Numbered from the stretch's first letter, positions 37,350 to 46,487 are shown. The stretch is DNA of 64,000 bases from Sphingomonas panacis (GCF_001717955.1 NZ_CP014168.1:4681501-4745500), one strand, 5' to 3'. Notes: generated by a model not told the origin, from the sequence alone. Numbers and translations are program-made.

Positions 37350-37997
37350 ATGCGCCGTTACGAACAGCCTCACCGCCTGCTGGCGATCGGACTCGCCGCG
37401 CTGGCGGGCTTCGTCGATGCGCTTGGCTTTCTGAAGCTGGGCGGGATGTTCGTGTCTTTCATGAGTGGCAATTCGACCCGGCTCGCGGTCGGCGTCGCGG
37501 GCAATGGGCTTCGCAGTCTGTTCGTGGGTGTCGTGATCGCCGCGTTCGTGATCGGTGTGATGCTGGGCGCCACCGTCGGGCGGGTGGCGGGGCGGTGGCG
37601 CAAGCAGGCGGTGCTGGGGTTCGTGCTCGCGGAACTGGCCGTTGCGGCTACGGTGGCGTCGCTCGGCGGGGGCATGATCGCCGCGCCGCTGCTGATGGCG
37701 AACGCGATGGGGGCGCTCAACGCGGTGTTCCAGCGCGACGGGGAGGTCAGCGTGGGCGTAACCTATATGACCGGAACGCTCGTCAAATTTGGCCAGCATC
37801 TCGCCGCCGCGCTGGCCGGTGGCCCGCGCTTCACCTGGGCGCCGTATCTGTTGCTGTGGCTCGGGCTGGTGGCGGGGGCGGTCGCCGGTGCGGCGGTGTT
37901 CCCCGCGCTGGGCCTGGGCGCGCTGTGGATCGCGGTGGCGGCGACGGCGGTGTTGCTGGCGGCGACGGTGGCGATCGGGCCGGTGCGGGAAGGCTGA
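37350..37997 (+). CDS. YoaK/DUF1275 family membrane protein (215 aa)
   Basis: Inner-membrane protein with six predicted hydrophobic segments. The family signature is the N-terminal AALAGFVDALGFLKLGGMFV followed by SFMSGNSTRLAVG, and later GVTYMTGTLVKFGQHLA. Function of DUF1275 proteins is not established; a transporter-like role is often guessed. ATG 37350 (MRRYEQPHRLLA) is chosen because the upstream in-frame extension overlaps the divergent orphan gene and lacks family similarity. Confidence 0.85.
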   Translation: MRRYEQPHRLLAIGLAALAGFVDALGFLKLGGMFVSFMSGNSTRLAVGVAGNGLRSLFVGVVIAAFVIGVMLGATVGRVAGRWRKQAVLGFVLAELAVAATVASLGGGMIAAPLLMANAMGALNAVFQRDGEVSVGVTYMTGTLVKFGQHLAAALAGGPRFTWAPYLLLWLGLVAGAVAGAAVFPALGLGALWIAVAATAVLLAATVAIGPVREG

Positions 37998-38003
37998 CCG
38001 GAC

Positions 38004-38324
38004 TCACTTCCGGCAGGGATAGGCCTTCTTGAAGGCGCGCAATACGATGATGCTGCCCTGCCGGTCGCGGTCCGCCGGGTTCTTGTCCATATATTTGACC
38101 GTGACCTTGGCGAGTTTCTTGATCGTCGCGTCGGTCGGGATACAGACCTGCCGCACGTTGCGCCGGTTCGCCCATTGCGTGACGGCGATGCCATCGGCCG
38201 CGCCCTCGACATAGCGAAGGCATTGCAGGCGCTCGGCCTCGTCGCCCTTGCACAAGGCGTACAGATCCTGCCCGTCCATAAACGTGGCGCTCTCCGCCGC
38301 CAGAAGCATCATCAGGCCGATCAT
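38004..38324 (-). CDS. Rap1a/Tai family immunity-like protein (106 aa)
   Basis: Small secreted-type protein matching the Rap1a/Tai fold, whose members neutralise type VI secretion amidase effectors. Visible pattern: MDGQDLYALCKGD near the start, CLRYVEGAADG, VCIPTDAT, LAKVTVKYMDKNPADR and VLRAFKKAYPCR at the end, with the four Cys expected for two disulfides. A short hydrophobic leader (MIGLMMLLAAES) precedes. GGAAGGAG lies upstream of ATG 38324. No effector or secretion gene is in the window, so it is an orphan. It converges with the DUF1275 gene. Confidence 0.82.
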   Translation of the reverse strand: MIGLMMLLAAESATFMDGQDLYALCKGDEAERLQCLRYVEGAADGIAVTQWANRRNVRQVCIPTDATIKKLAKVTVKYMDKNPADRDRQGSIIVLRAFKKAYPCRK

Positions 38325-38426
38325 GTCACTCTCCTTCCGCGCGCTGTTTGCATATCGCGGGGTGATCCACAATCGAAGCCGGCCGGGGGCTTTGGCGATC
38401 GCGGCGATCCGGGGTAGAAGGGCGGC

Positions 38427-38819
38427 ATGACTCGTTCGATGCCATCGCGCTCCGGTGCGCTTCCGATTGCGTTTGCCCTTGTCGCGAGCGTTTGCTGCTG
38501 GCCTGCGTTCGCCCAGGCGCCAGCCCCCTCCGCGACCGACCAGCCCGCGCCGCCCTCCAGTGACACGATCCGGCTGAGCGACCGGGAGCGCGATGCGATC
38601 CTCGACAGCAACACCATCGAGAGCGCGGCGGCGGCGCGGGGCGAACTCGGCGAGTCGGGCAGTGGTGGACCCGGCATCCACGGCGAAGTCGGCGCGATGA
38701 TCGGGTCGAACGGCACGCGCGGCGCCTATGGCGTGGCGGCGATCCCGCTCGGCGACAACGCCGGGGCGGTGGTGTCGTTCGAGAGCAGCCAGTTCGGCGG
38801 ATATCGGCGCAGCCGTTGA
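38427..38819 (+). CDS. Secreted Pro/Ser/Gly-rich hypothetical protein (130 aa)
   Basis: Signal peptide ending at WPAFAQ (about residue 30), then a Pro/Ala/Ser stretch, a charged helix (IRLSDRERDAILDSNTIESA) and a Gly-rich C-terminal half (GIHGEVGAMIGSNGTRGAYG, FESSQFGGYRRSR). No family recognised. Divergent from the Tai-like gene; the next gene starts at or within its stop codon, so the pair is probably co-translated. Confidence 0.65.
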   Translation: MTRSMPSRSGALPIAFALVASVCCWPAFAQAPAPSATDQPAPPSSDTIRLSDRERDAILDSNTIESAAAARGELGESGSGGPGIHGEVGAMIGSNGTRGAYGVAAIPLGDNAGAVVSFESSQFGGYRRSR

Positions 38820-39184
38820 GCGTGGCGGCCGAGACACCAACCGCGTGGAACGGCGCGACCGTGCGGACCTGGCTGGAGCGGCGGATCGTCGCGGCGCGAA
38901 GCGATCAGGTGCGCGCAGAGCGCGGCGGATACGAATTTCAGGACGATTGCGACAAGGCAGCGGCGGAGGAGATGGTCTGCGCCGCGCTGAAGGGCAAAGC
39001 TTCGGTCGATGCGCAGAGCGCGTTCACCGAAGAGTTGCGCGCGTTGCTGGCGCGCGATGACTATATCTGGCGCGGCGTGTATAACGACACGCGGTTCGAC
39101 CGGCATGTCCGCAGCTACATCCGCAAGCTCGTCAAGATGACCAAGCTCAACAGCGGGTTCGGGAACACCACGCATTATCAGTGA
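38816..39184 (+). CDS. Hypothetical protein, coupled to the gene before it (122 aa)
   Basis: Starts at TTG 38816 overlapping the previous stop, or at GTG 38822. Soluble and charged: TWLERRIVAARSDQVRAERG, EELRALLARDDYIWRGVYN, VRSYIRKLVKMTKLNSGFG. Two Cys, no signal peptide seen with these starts. No family recognised. Its stop overlaps a possible GTG start of the HAD phosphatase gene, making a tight run from 38427 to 41509. Confidence 0.6.
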   Translation: MSVAAETPTAWNGATVRTWLERRIVAARSDQVRAERGGYEFQDDCDKAAAEEMVCAALKGKASVDAQSAFTEELRALLARDDYIWRGVYNDTRFDRHVRSYIRKLVKMTKLNSGFGNTTHYQ

Positions 39185-39195
39185 GGGCGGATGCC

Positions 39196-39927
39196 ATGAT
39201 GCATCCGTTGACCGATCAGGCCACCTTGCTCCCTGCCCCCCCGCCCCCTAGAGCGTCGGCGATGCTGCAGCGCCTCGCTCATGTCCGCAACTGGATCTTC
39301 GATCTCGACAACACGCTGTATCCGGCGAGTGCGGACCTGTTCCGCCAGGTCGACGCGAAGATGACCGCCTATATCGCCAACCGTTTCGCGGTCGACACGG
39401 CGGAGGCGTACCGGTTGCAGAAGAGCTATTTCCTCGGGCACGGCACCACGCTCGCCGGGTTGATGACCGAGCAAGACGTCGATCCGCACGAGTTCCTCGA
39501 CTTCGTCCACGATGTCGAAATGGACGTACTGGAGGAGAATGCCCCCCTCGCCGCCGCGATCGCGCGGTTGCCGGGGCGCAAGATCGTCTTCACCAACGGC
39601 GACGGGCCCTATGCCGGGCGCGTGCTGGAGCGGCTCGGCCTGTCGGAGAGCTTCGAGGCGATCCACGACATTCATGCGATGGACCTGATCCCCAAACCAC
39701 AGGCGTCCGCTTACGCAGGGCTGTGCGCGGCGTTCGATCTCGATCCGGCGCAATCGCTGTTCGCCGACGACATGGCGCGCAACCTCGCGCCGGCCAAGGC
39801 GATCGGCATGACCACGGTGTGGGTCGATAACGGCTCCGAACAGGGGCATGACGCCGACCGCGCCTTCATCGATTACACCACCCACGACATCACGCACTGG
39901 CTGCACGACATTCTGGAGGATCAATGA
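39196..39927 (+). CDS. HAD-family pyrimidine 5'-nucleotidase (243 aa)
   Basis: Haloacid dehalogenase-like phosphatase of the Sdt1/pyrimidine nucleotidase group. HAD motif [10 protein letters not shown], motif II FTNGDG, motif III Lys in LIPKPQ and motif [11 protein letters not shown] are present; the cap contains [14 protein letters not shown], typical of this subfamily. Starts possible at GTG 39181 (overlapping the previous stop) or ATG 39196; the latter has GAGGGCGG upstream. Its stop overlaps dapD by an ATGA. Confidence 0.88.
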   Translation: MMHPLTDQATLLPAPPPPRASAMLQRLAHVRNWIFDLDNTLYPASADLFRQVDAKMTAYIANRFAVDTAEAYRLQKSYFLGHGTTLAGLMTEQDVDPHEFLDFVHDVEMDVLEENAPLAAAIARLPGRKIVFTNGDGPYAGRVLERLGLSESFEAIHDIHAMDLIPKPQASAYAGLCAAFDLDPAQSLFADDMARNLAPAKAIGMTTVWVDNGSEQGHDADRAFIDYTTHDITHWLHDILEDQ

Positions 39928-40748
39928 GCGACGACCTGCAAACGACCATCGAGGCGGCGTGGGACGCGCGTGATACGATCGGGTTCGATACCGGCGCGCC
40001 GGTGCGCGATGCGGTCGAAAACGCGCTGGCGTTGCTCGATGCGGGCAAGGCGCGCGTCGCCGAACCGTCCGGGGATGGCTGGGTCGTCAACCAGTGGCTC
40101 AAGAAGGCGGTGCTGCTGTCGTTCCGGCTCAACGACAACAGCCTGATCGACGGCGGCGCGGGCGGCGCACCGGCGTTCGACAAGGTGCCCTCCAAGTTCG
40201 CCGGCTGGGGCGAGGCCGAATTCCGGGCGGCCGGTTTCCGTGTGGTGCCTGGCGCGGTCGCGCGCCGGGGAAGCTTCATCGCCAAGGGCGCGATCCTGAT
40301 GCCGAGCTTCGTCAACATCGGCGCGTATGTCGGTGAAGGCACGATGGTCGATACCTGGGCGACGGTGGGGTCCTGCGCGCAGATCGGCAAGAACGTCCAT
40401 CTGTCGGGCGGCGCCGGGATCGGCGGCGTGCTGGAGCCGCTCCAGGCCGACCCGGTCATCATCGGCGACGGCGCGTTCATCGGCGCGCGATCCGAAGTGG
40501 CGGAGGGCGTCCGCGTCGGCGAGGGTGCGGTGCTGTCGATGGGCGTGTACCTCGGTGCATCGACCAAGATCATCGATCGCGCCACCGGCGAAGTGCATAT
40601 CGGATCGGTTCCGCCCTATGCGGTGGTGGTGCCCGGCACGATCGGTGGCGGAGAGGGCAAGCCCGCCTTGTACTGCGCCGTCATCGTCAAGCGCGTTGAC
40701 GCGCAGACGCGTTCCAAGACCAGCATCAACGAACTGCTGCGCGACTGA
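39924..40748 (+). CDS. dapD: Tetrahydrodipicolinate N-succinyltransferase (274 aa)
   Basis: Succinyl-CoA-dependent step of lysine and diaminopimelate synthesis. N-terminal helical domain, then left-handed parallel beta-helix with hexapeptide repeats ([40 protein letters not shown]) and the C-terminal [14 protein letters not shown]. Length matches DapD. The start overlaps the HAD gene and the stop overlaps the next start (TGATG), so the three are probably one transcript. Confidence 0.98.
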   Translation: MSDDLQTTIEAAWDARDTIGFDTGAPVRDAVENALALLDAGKARVAEPSGDGWVVNQWLKKAVLLSFRLNDNSLIDGGAGGAPAFDKVPSKFAGWGEAEFRAAGFRVVPGAVARRGSFIAKGAILMPSFVNIGAYVGEGTMVDTWATVGSCAQIGKNVHLSGGAGIGGVLEPLQADPVIIGDGAFIGARSEVAEGVRVGEGAVLSMGVYLGASTKIIDRATGEVHIGSVPPYAVVVPGTIGGGEGKPALYCAVIVKRVDAQTRSKTSINELLRD

Positions 40749-41509
40749 TGCGCAGCCTTGGCTTTTTCGCGTTGCTGCTGGTCGTCGTCGCTCCGGCGGC
40801 GGCCGATCCGTTGCCACTCGAACCGGCCAAGGTGATCGCCACCTTCCCGCATGACACCGGCGCCTATACCGAGGGCCTGTTCTACCGCGACGGCAGCCTA
40901 TTCGAAAGCACCGGGATGGAAGGCCGCTCGACGATCCGGCAGGTCGATCTCAAGACCGGCACCGTGCGGCGCAAGGTCTCGATCCCGCCGTCCGAGTTCG
41001 GCGAGGGAATCGTCGACTGGGGCGACCAGATCGTCAGCCTGACGTGGAAGGGCGGCCACGGCTATCGCTGGACGCTCGGCGGCTTCAAGCGCGTCGGGAC
41101 TTTCCGCTATCCCGGCGAGGGCTGGGCGCTGACCAAGGACGCGCACCACATCATCATGTCGGACGGAACGCCGGTGCTGCGCTTACTCGATCCCAAGACG
41201 TTGCGCATCGTCAAGCGCGTCACGGTGACGGCGGACGGCAATCCGGTCGAGAACATCAACGAGCTGGAATTTGTCGATGGCGAGATTCTCGCCAACATCT
41301 GGATGACCGATCTGATCGCGCGGATCGACCCCACCTCGGGGCATGTGCTCGGCTGGATCGACGTGAGCGCGCTGACCAAGCAGGCCAATGCGGGCGGCGG
41401 CGACGCGGTCGCCAACGGCATCGCCTGGGACGCGAAGGCGCGGCGGCTGTTCGTGACGGGCAAGGAATGGCCGGTGCTGTTCGAGATCGCACCGCCGCAT
41501 ACGCGATGA
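40748..41509 (+). CDS. Glutaminyl-peptide cyclotransferase, bacterial/plant beta-propeller type (253 aa)
   Basis: Converts N-terminal Gln to pyroglutamate with release of ammonia. Signal peptide [20 protein letters not shown], so exported. Family pattern: FPHDTGAYTEGLFY, ESTGMEGRSTIRQVD, GEGWALTKDAHHIIMSDGT, INELEFVDGEILANIW and NGIAWDAKARRLFVTGKEWP. ATG 40748 overlaps the dapD stop. The link to lysine synthesis is positional only. Confidence 0.92.
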   Translation: MRSLGFFALLLVVVAPAAADPLPLEPAKVIATFPHDTGAYTEGLFYRDGSLFESTGMEGRSTIRQVDLKTGTVRRKVSIPPSEFGEGIVDWGDQIVSLTWKGGHGYRWTLGGFKRVGTFRYPGEGWALTKDAHHIIMSDGTPVLRLLDPKTLRIVKRVTVTADGNPVENINELEFVDGEILANIWMTDLIARIDPTSGHVLGWIDVSALTKQANAGGGDAVANGIAWDAKARRLFVTGKEWPVLFEIAPPHTR

Positions 41510-41685
41510 TTGGTAACGCTACCGTCGCAGCTTGGCGGCGCGAAGTGTTTCCGGCCTGACACGAAGAATAAAACTCTGAGTAAAAGCTTTCCGCCGGCGT
41601 GGCGCAAGAAGACTCCCGCGACGCCTCGACAACGTCACATCCGCTGCCTATCCGCAGAGCACACGTCATCAGGGGAAACCGCCAT

Positions 41686-42651
41686 ATGTCGACCGTCAGC
41701 AATGTTCTGGACCGCGTCCTCGTCCTCGAAATGGTCCGCGTGACCGAAGCGGCGGCGATCGCCTGCTCGACCCTGATCGGTCACGGTGACGAGAAGGCGG
41801 CGGACGCGGCGGCGGTCGACGCGATGCGCACCGCGCTCAACAGCCTCTATATGGACGGCACCGTCGTGATCGGCGAGGGCGAGCGCGACGAGGCACCGAT
41901 GCTCTACATCGGCGAGAAGGTCGGTTCGGCGATCGGCAAGGGGCCGAAGATCGACATCGCGCTCGATCCACTGGAAGGCACCACGATCTGCGCCACCGCC
42001 GGGCCGAACAGCCTCGCCGTGCTGGCGATCGCCGAGGAAGGCGGACTGCTCAACGCGCCCGACGTGTACATGGACAAGATCGCGGTCGGCCCCGGCTATC
42101 CCGACAACATCATCGATCTCGACAAGTCGCCGAGCGAGAACGTCAAGGCGGTCGCCGCCGCCAAGGGCGTCGAGCCCTCGAAGATCATGTGCTGCGTGCT
42201 CAACCGCCCGCGCCACGAGGCGCTGATCGCAGAATTGCGGTCGCTCGGCTGCGGCGTGATGCTGATCGGCGACGGCGACGTGGCGGGCGTGATCGCGACG
42301 ACCAACCCCGATACGACGATCGACATCTACATGGGATCGGGCGGCGCGCCCGAGGGTGTGCTGGCGGCGGCGGCGCTCCGCTGCGTCGGCGGTCAGTTCA
42401 AGGGCCGGCTGCTGTTCCGCAACGATGACGAGCGCGCGCGCGCTGCGAAGTGGGGCGTGACCGATCTCGACAAGCAGTACGACCTCACCGAACTCGCCAA
42501 GGGCGACTGCATCTTCGCCGCGACCGGCGTGACCGACGGCTCGCTGCTCGCGGGCGTGAAGCGCAAGAAGGGCGTGATGACCACCGAGAGCGTGGTGATG
42601 CGCGCGTCCTCGGGCACGGTGCGCTGGGTGAAGGGCGAACACCGGATCTGA
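41686..42651 (+). CDS. glpX: Class II fructose-1,6-bisphosphatase (321 aa)
   Basis: Gluconeogenic phosphatase of the GlpX type, Mn2+-dependent. Motifs GEGERDEAPML, DPLEGTT (metal and phosphate site) and GSGGAPEGVLAAAAL are intact. ATG 41686 (MSTVSNVLDRVLVLEM) has AGGGG upstream and fits the family; the frame runs 5' to 41599 without coding character. About 175 bases of AT-richer sequence before it probably hold its promoter. A strong hairpin follows the stop. Confidence 0.97.
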   Translation: MSTVSNVLDRVLVLEMVRVTEAAAIACSTLIGHGDEKAADAAAVDAMRTALNSLYMDGTVVIGEGERDEAPMLYIGEKVGSAIGKGPKIDIALDPLEGTTICATAGPNSLAVLAIAEEGGLLNAPDVYMDKIAVGPGYPDNIIDLDKSPSENVKAVAAAKGVEPSKIMCCVLNRPRHEALIAELRSLGCGVMLIGDGDVAGVIATTNPDTTIDIYMGSGGAPEGVLAAAALRCVGGQFKGRLLFRNDDERARAAKWGVTDLDKQYDLTELAKGDCIFAATGVTDGSLLAGVKRKKGVMTTESVVMRASSGTVRWVKGEHRI

Positions 42652-42657
42652 TGTGAG

Positions 42658-42680
42658 TCCTCCCCGCTCCGCGGGGAGGA
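42658..42680. terminator. Convergent terminator between glpX and the GNAT gene
   Basis: Perfect 10-base stem TCCTCCCCGC (42658-42667) with its complement at 42671-42680 and a TCC loop, placed directly between the two convergent stops. Confidence 0.7.
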
Positions 42681-43172
42681 TCAGACGGTACGCTGGAGGA
42701 ACAGGACGTCGAGCGAGCGGCCGAATTTCTCGCCGATATCGTGAAGCCGGCCGACTTCGCGGAAGCCGAGTTTTCCGTGCAGCGCGACCGAGGCGGGTTC
42801 GGGGCCGCCGATGACCGCGACCATCTCGCGGAAGCCCGCCGCCGGCGCGGCGGCGATCAGCGCGCCGAGCAGGAGCGTGCCGACGCCGGTCCCGCGCGCG
42901 TCTTCGGCGATATAGATACTGTCCTCACACGATGCGCGATATGCCGCGCGATCCCGGAACTGCGCGGCGTAGGCGTAGCCGAGCACCTTGCCCTCGCGCT
43001 CGGCGACGAGGAAGGGCCAGCCGCGCACGAGGATATCGGCGATCCTGTCGCGCCAGTGCGCTACGCCGGGCGGATCGATATCGAAGGTGCCGGTGCCGTG
43101 CAGGACATGGTGCGCGTAGATCGCGGTGACTGCGTCGGCATCGGCTTGGCTTACGGGGCGGATCGTCGTCAT
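42681..43172 (-). CDS. GNAT N-acetyltransferase, phosphinothricin-acetyltransferase-like (163 aa)
   Basis: Acetyl-CoA-dependent N-acetyltransferase. The acetyl-CoA loop is seen as EDARGTGVGTLLLGAL, with the family features AIYAHHVLHGTGTFD, GYAYAAQFRDRAAYR and VALHGKLGFREVGRL. This pattern is the Pat/Bar and MddA-like group that acetylates phosphinothricin, methionine sulfone or related amino acids; the natural substrate is not defined. ATG 43172 is preferred over GTG 43178. Confidence 0.92.
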   Translation of the reverse strand: MTTIRPVSQADADAVTAIYAHHVLHGTGTFDIDPPGVAHWRDRIADILVRGWPFLVAEREGKVLGYAYAAQFRDRAAYRASCEDSIYIAEDARGTGVGTLLLGALIAAAPAAGFREMVAVIGGPEPASVALHGKLGFREVGRLHDIGEKFGRSLDVLFLQRTV

Positions 43173-43355
43173 GGTCACGCTTTGGCAGAAATGCGGGCGA
43201 GATCAAACCGCCCTGCTCCCGCCTCCATCCGCCGCGCCCCGACGCGCGAACGCCGCATCGGACGGCGCCTGTCCTATAAAGCTATGAAGCGAGCGCAAAA
43301 CCCGTATTTCCGTGCCGCCTACGTGATATAGCGCTCGCGCTAAGGACAGGTCGTC

Positions 43356-45449
43356 ATGATCGACAACAGTATCGAGCCTTTCGAGCCGGCGGCTGGCTGG
43401 TTGCGACTGGCGGCGGCGAGCGAACGGCTCGCGACGACTCGCTCGCTCGATGAGGTCGTGGCGGTGCTGCGCGAAACGGCGCGCGCGATCGTCGGCGCGG
43501 AGGGTATCGCGGTCGTCATCCGCGAAGAAGACACCTGCTACTACATGGCCGAGGATGCGGTCGGGCCACTGTGGATGGGGAAGCGCTTCCCGATCGAAAC
43601 CTGCGTGGCGGGCTGGGCGATGCTCCACCGCCAGACCGTCGTCATCCCCGACATCCACACCGACGACCGCATTCCGCAGGGCGTCTACGGCCCGACGTTC
43701 GTGCGCAGCCTCGTGATGGCGGCGATCGGCCGGCCGGAACCGATCGCGGCGATCGGCGCCTATTGGTCACGGGCGCGCGAGCCCGACCCGGCGGTCGTCG
43801 CGCGGCTCGAGGCGCTCGCCCGATCCGCCGCGATCGCGATCGAGAATGCGCGACTGCTCGACTCGATCCGCGACAGCGAACGCCAGCGCGAGATCGCGCT
43901 CGCCGCCGGGCGGATGGGGGTGTGGTCGATCGATCTGCCGAGCCGCACGCTCAAGACTTCGGCGATGTCCCGGATCACCTTCGGGCGCGATCCCGACGAG
44001 GATTTCTCCTTCGCCGCGTTACGCACGGCGGTCCACCCGGACGACCGCGAACGCGTGTTCGCGACGATTTCGGAAAGCATCGCCAACGCCAATGACTGCG
44101 ATCTCGAACATCGGGTGGTGACGACCGCGGGTGAGACGTGCTGGATCGCGATTCGCGCGCAGCCGACCTATGCGGCGGATGGGACGCCCCTGATGCTCGC
44201 CGGCGTGTCGGTCGATATCACCCCGCGCAAGCGGATGGAGGAGGCGCTGCGCGACGCCGCCGCCACGTTCGAACATCTCGTCGTCGAGCGTACGCGCGAA
44301 CTGGTCCACACGCAGGAGGCGCTGCGCCAGTCGCAGAAGCTGGAGGCGATGGGTCAGCTCACCGGCGGCGTCGCGCATGATTTCAACAATCTGCTGACCC
44401 CGATCATCGGCAGCCTCGACCTGCTGCAACGCCGTGCGGTGGGCGGCGAGCGCGAGCAACGCCTGATCTCGGGCGCGCTCGAATCGGCTGATCGCGCCAA
44501 GACCCTGGTGCAGCGGCTGCTCGCCTTCGCGCGCCGCCAGCCGCTCAATCCCGGTGCGATCGACATCGTCACGCTGCTGATCGAGATGAGCACGCTGATC
44601 GGCACCACGATCGGGCCGCAAATCGCGCTGCACCTCGATATCGCCGACGATTTGCCGCTTGCGCACGCGGACGCCAACCAGGTCGAAATGGCGATTCTCA
44701 ACCTCGCGGTGAACGCGCGCGACGCGATGCCCGATGGCGGCGCGCTGACAATCGCCGCGAAGCTCGACAATGCCGGGGCCGAGCACCGTGCCGGCCTGAA
44801 CGAAGGGCGGTACATCCTGCTGTCGGTCGCGGACACCGGCACCGGCATGGACAAGGAGACTTGCGCGCGCGCGATCGAGCCGTTCTTCTCGACCAAGGGC
44901 GTGGGGCGCGGCACCGGGCTCGGCCTGTCGATGGCGCACGGCCTCGCGCTCCAGCTCGGCGGTGCGCTCGCGGTCACCAGCACGGTCGGCGCGGGCACGC
45001 TGATCGAGCTGTGGTTGCCGGTATCCGACGTTGCGGTGCTTGCGGTCGCCACGCCGGTCGAGGAAACGCCGCTGCAACGGTCGGGCACCGCGCTACTGGT
45101 CGATGACGAGGATCTGGTGCGCGCGGCGACCGCCGACATGCTCGGCGAACTGGGATTCGCGGTGATCGAGGCGCGGTCTGGCGAGGAGGCGCTGATGCTG
45201 TTGGACGCGCATTCCGGCATCGACATTCTCGTCACCGATCACATCATGCCGCAGATGACCGGCGCCGAACTGGCGCACGCCGCAATGTCGCGCCGCCCCG
45301 ATCTGCGCGTGCTGGTCGTGTCTGGCTATTCCGATGCCGGTGGCCTGTCGCCCGAACTACCGCGGCTGGAGAAGCCCTTCCGACAAGCCGATCTCGCGAC
45401 GCATATCGCTGCGGTGATGCACATGCCGCTAACGCCACCGTGCGCGTGA
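43356..45449 (+). CDS. Hybrid sensor histidine kinase, GAF-PAS-HisKA-HATPase-REC (697 aa)
   Basis: Cytosolic two-component sensor: no membrane segment or signal is seen. GAF about residues 15-175 (with FPIETCVAGWAM), PAS about 185-300 (LAAGRMGVWSIDL), a short coiled coil, H-box GGVAHDFNNLLTPI near 345, N-box NLAVNARDAM, G-boxes DTGTGM and GTGLGLSMAHGL, and a C-terminal receiver about 575-690 with phospho-acceptor Asp in DILVTDHIMP and Lys in RLEKPF. The FNNLL H-box is the type found in bacterial hybrid kinases that often work in stress or light response. No separate response regulator is adjacent. Divergent from the GNAT gene. Confidence 0.93.
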   Translation: MIDNSIEPFEPAAGWLRLAAASERLATTRSLDEVVAVLRETARAIVGAEGIAVVIREEDTCYYMAEDAVGPLWMGKRFPIETCVAGWAMLHRQTVVIPDIHTDDRIPQGVYGPTFVRSLVMAAIGRPEPIAAIGAYWSRAREPDPAVVARLEALARSAAIAIENARLLDSIRDSERQREIALAAGRMGVWSIDLPSRTLKTSAMSRITFGRDPDEDFSFAALRTAVHPDDRERVFATISESIANANDCDLEHRVVTTAGETCWIAIRAQPTYAADGTPLMLAGVSVDITPRKRMEEALRDAAATFEHLVVERTRELVHTQEALRQSQKLEAMGQLTGGVAHDFNNLLTPIIGSLDLLQRRAVGGEREQRLISGALESADRAKTLVQRLLAFARRQPLNPGAIDIVTLLIEMSTLIGTTIGPQIALHLDIADDLPLAHADANQVEMAILNLAVNARDAMPDGGALTIAAKLDNAGAEHRAGLNEGRYILLSVADTGTGMDKETCARAIEPFFSTKGVGRGTGLGLSMAHGLALQLGGALAVTSTVGAGTLIELWLPVSDVAVLAVATPVEETPLQRSGTALLVDDEDLVRAATADMLGELGFAVIEARSGEEALMLLDAHSGIDILVTDHIMPQMTGAELAHAAMSRRPDLRVLVVSGYSDAGGLSPELPRLEKPFRQADLATHIAAVMHMPLTPPCA

Positions 45450-45586
45450 TTGGTCAATCCGATCGCGGCGCCTGATCGCGCGATTGGAAAGAACCCCCGA
45501 GACAGAACCGGTTCGGATATGGCAGGAAGCGCCGGTGGCGCGCCAAATCGCAAGGGGTGCGGGCGGCCGCCGCAGCGGAGTGGGGA

Positions 45587-46378
45587 ATGAAGGCCGGAAG
45601 CGAAACACAGGTCGAAGGTTCGGGCGAGGGTCGCGACCGGCTGTACCAGCAGCTCGCGCGCAAATTGTTCGAGGATCTGGCGTCGGGTCGCTATGCGATC
45701 GGCGACCGGCTGCCGGCAGAACGCGACCTCGCAATCGAACATGGCGTCAGCCGCCCGACCGTGCGTGAGGCGATCATCGCGCTCGAGGTGCAGGGCTTCG
45801 TCGAGGTTCGGATCGGCGCGGGCGCCTATGTACGCCGCATTCCCGGCACGGCGGAGACCCCCGGCTTCCATGTCACCGGCTTCGAACTGATGGAGGCGCG
45901 GATCGCGATCGAGGGCGAGGCGGCGGCGCTGGCGGCGGTGCAGATCACCGATACCGAACTCGACCTGCTCGACGAATTGGTCGAGCGGATCGACCAGCTC
46001 AACCGGATGAACGCCAATCCCGACGACGCCGACGAAACCGACCGCGAGTTCCACCAGGTGATCGCGCGGGCAACGCGCAACGCGGCGATGATCAACACCG
46101 TCGAGCAGATGTGGCATCTGCGCGCGAGCTCCCCCGATATCGCGCTGCTGCTCGCCAAGGCGCGCGCCGCCAAGGTGAAGCCGGTCGTCGAGGAGCATCG
46201 CGTGATCGCCGAGGCGCTCCGCTCGCGCGATCCCGCGCAGGCGCGCGCGGCGATGCGCGCGCATATCGCGGCGGTGCTCGACCATCTGCTGTTCGCGACC
46301 GAAGAGGCGGCTGTCGCCGAGGCGCGGCGCGCGGCGCAGACCACGCGCGAGCGGTTCAGCCGGTTGAGCGGGCTCTAA
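45587..46378 (+). CDS. FadR-subfamily GntR transcriptional regulator (263 aa)
   Basis: N-terminal winged helix (about residues 15-85: YQQLARKLFEDLASGRYAIG, LPAERDLAIEHGVSRPTVRE) and a C-terminal all-helical FCD ligand domain about 100-240, with the metal-binding Asp and His residues expected in TDREFHQVIARATRN and VVEEHRVIAEALRS. FadR-type regulators usually respond to organic acids or sugar acids. ATG 45587 with GGGGA before it is chosen; GTG/ATG further 5' at 45557 is less likely. No obvious target operon is adjacent. Confidence 0.92.
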   Translation: MKAGSETQVEGSGEGRDRLYQQLARKLFEDLASGRYAIGDRLPAERDLAIEHGVSRPTVREAIIALEVQGFVEVRIGAGAYVRRIPGTAETPGFHVTGFELMEARIAIEGEAAALAAVQITDTELDLLDELVERIDQLNRMNANPDDADETDREFHQVIARATRNAAMINTVEQMWHLRASSPDIALLLAKARAAKVKPVVEEHRVIAEALRSRDPAQARAAMRAHIAAVLDHLLFATEEAAVAEARRAAQTTRERFSRLSGL

Positions 46379-46406
46379 AGCCCCAACTCGCGATTCGACT
46401 TCCATC

Positions 46407-46461
46407 GGTTCGCACTGAGCGAAGCGAAAGCATTTGCTTCGACTTCGCTCAGCATGAACGG
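46407..46461. repeat. Palindromic intergenic repeat, family C, short copy
   Basis: Arms GGTTCGCACTGAGCGAAGCG and CTTCGCTCAGCATGAACGG around a short centre. It lies between the convergent GntR-type gene and gcvPB. Confidence 0.75.
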
Positions 46462-46487
46462 GAGTGGATGGCGAGCGTCGGGTGCGG

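Noticed and set aside
38004-38324. A type VI secretion cluster around the Tai-like gene
   Set aside because: No secretion, VgrG, Hcp or amidase gene is present in the window.
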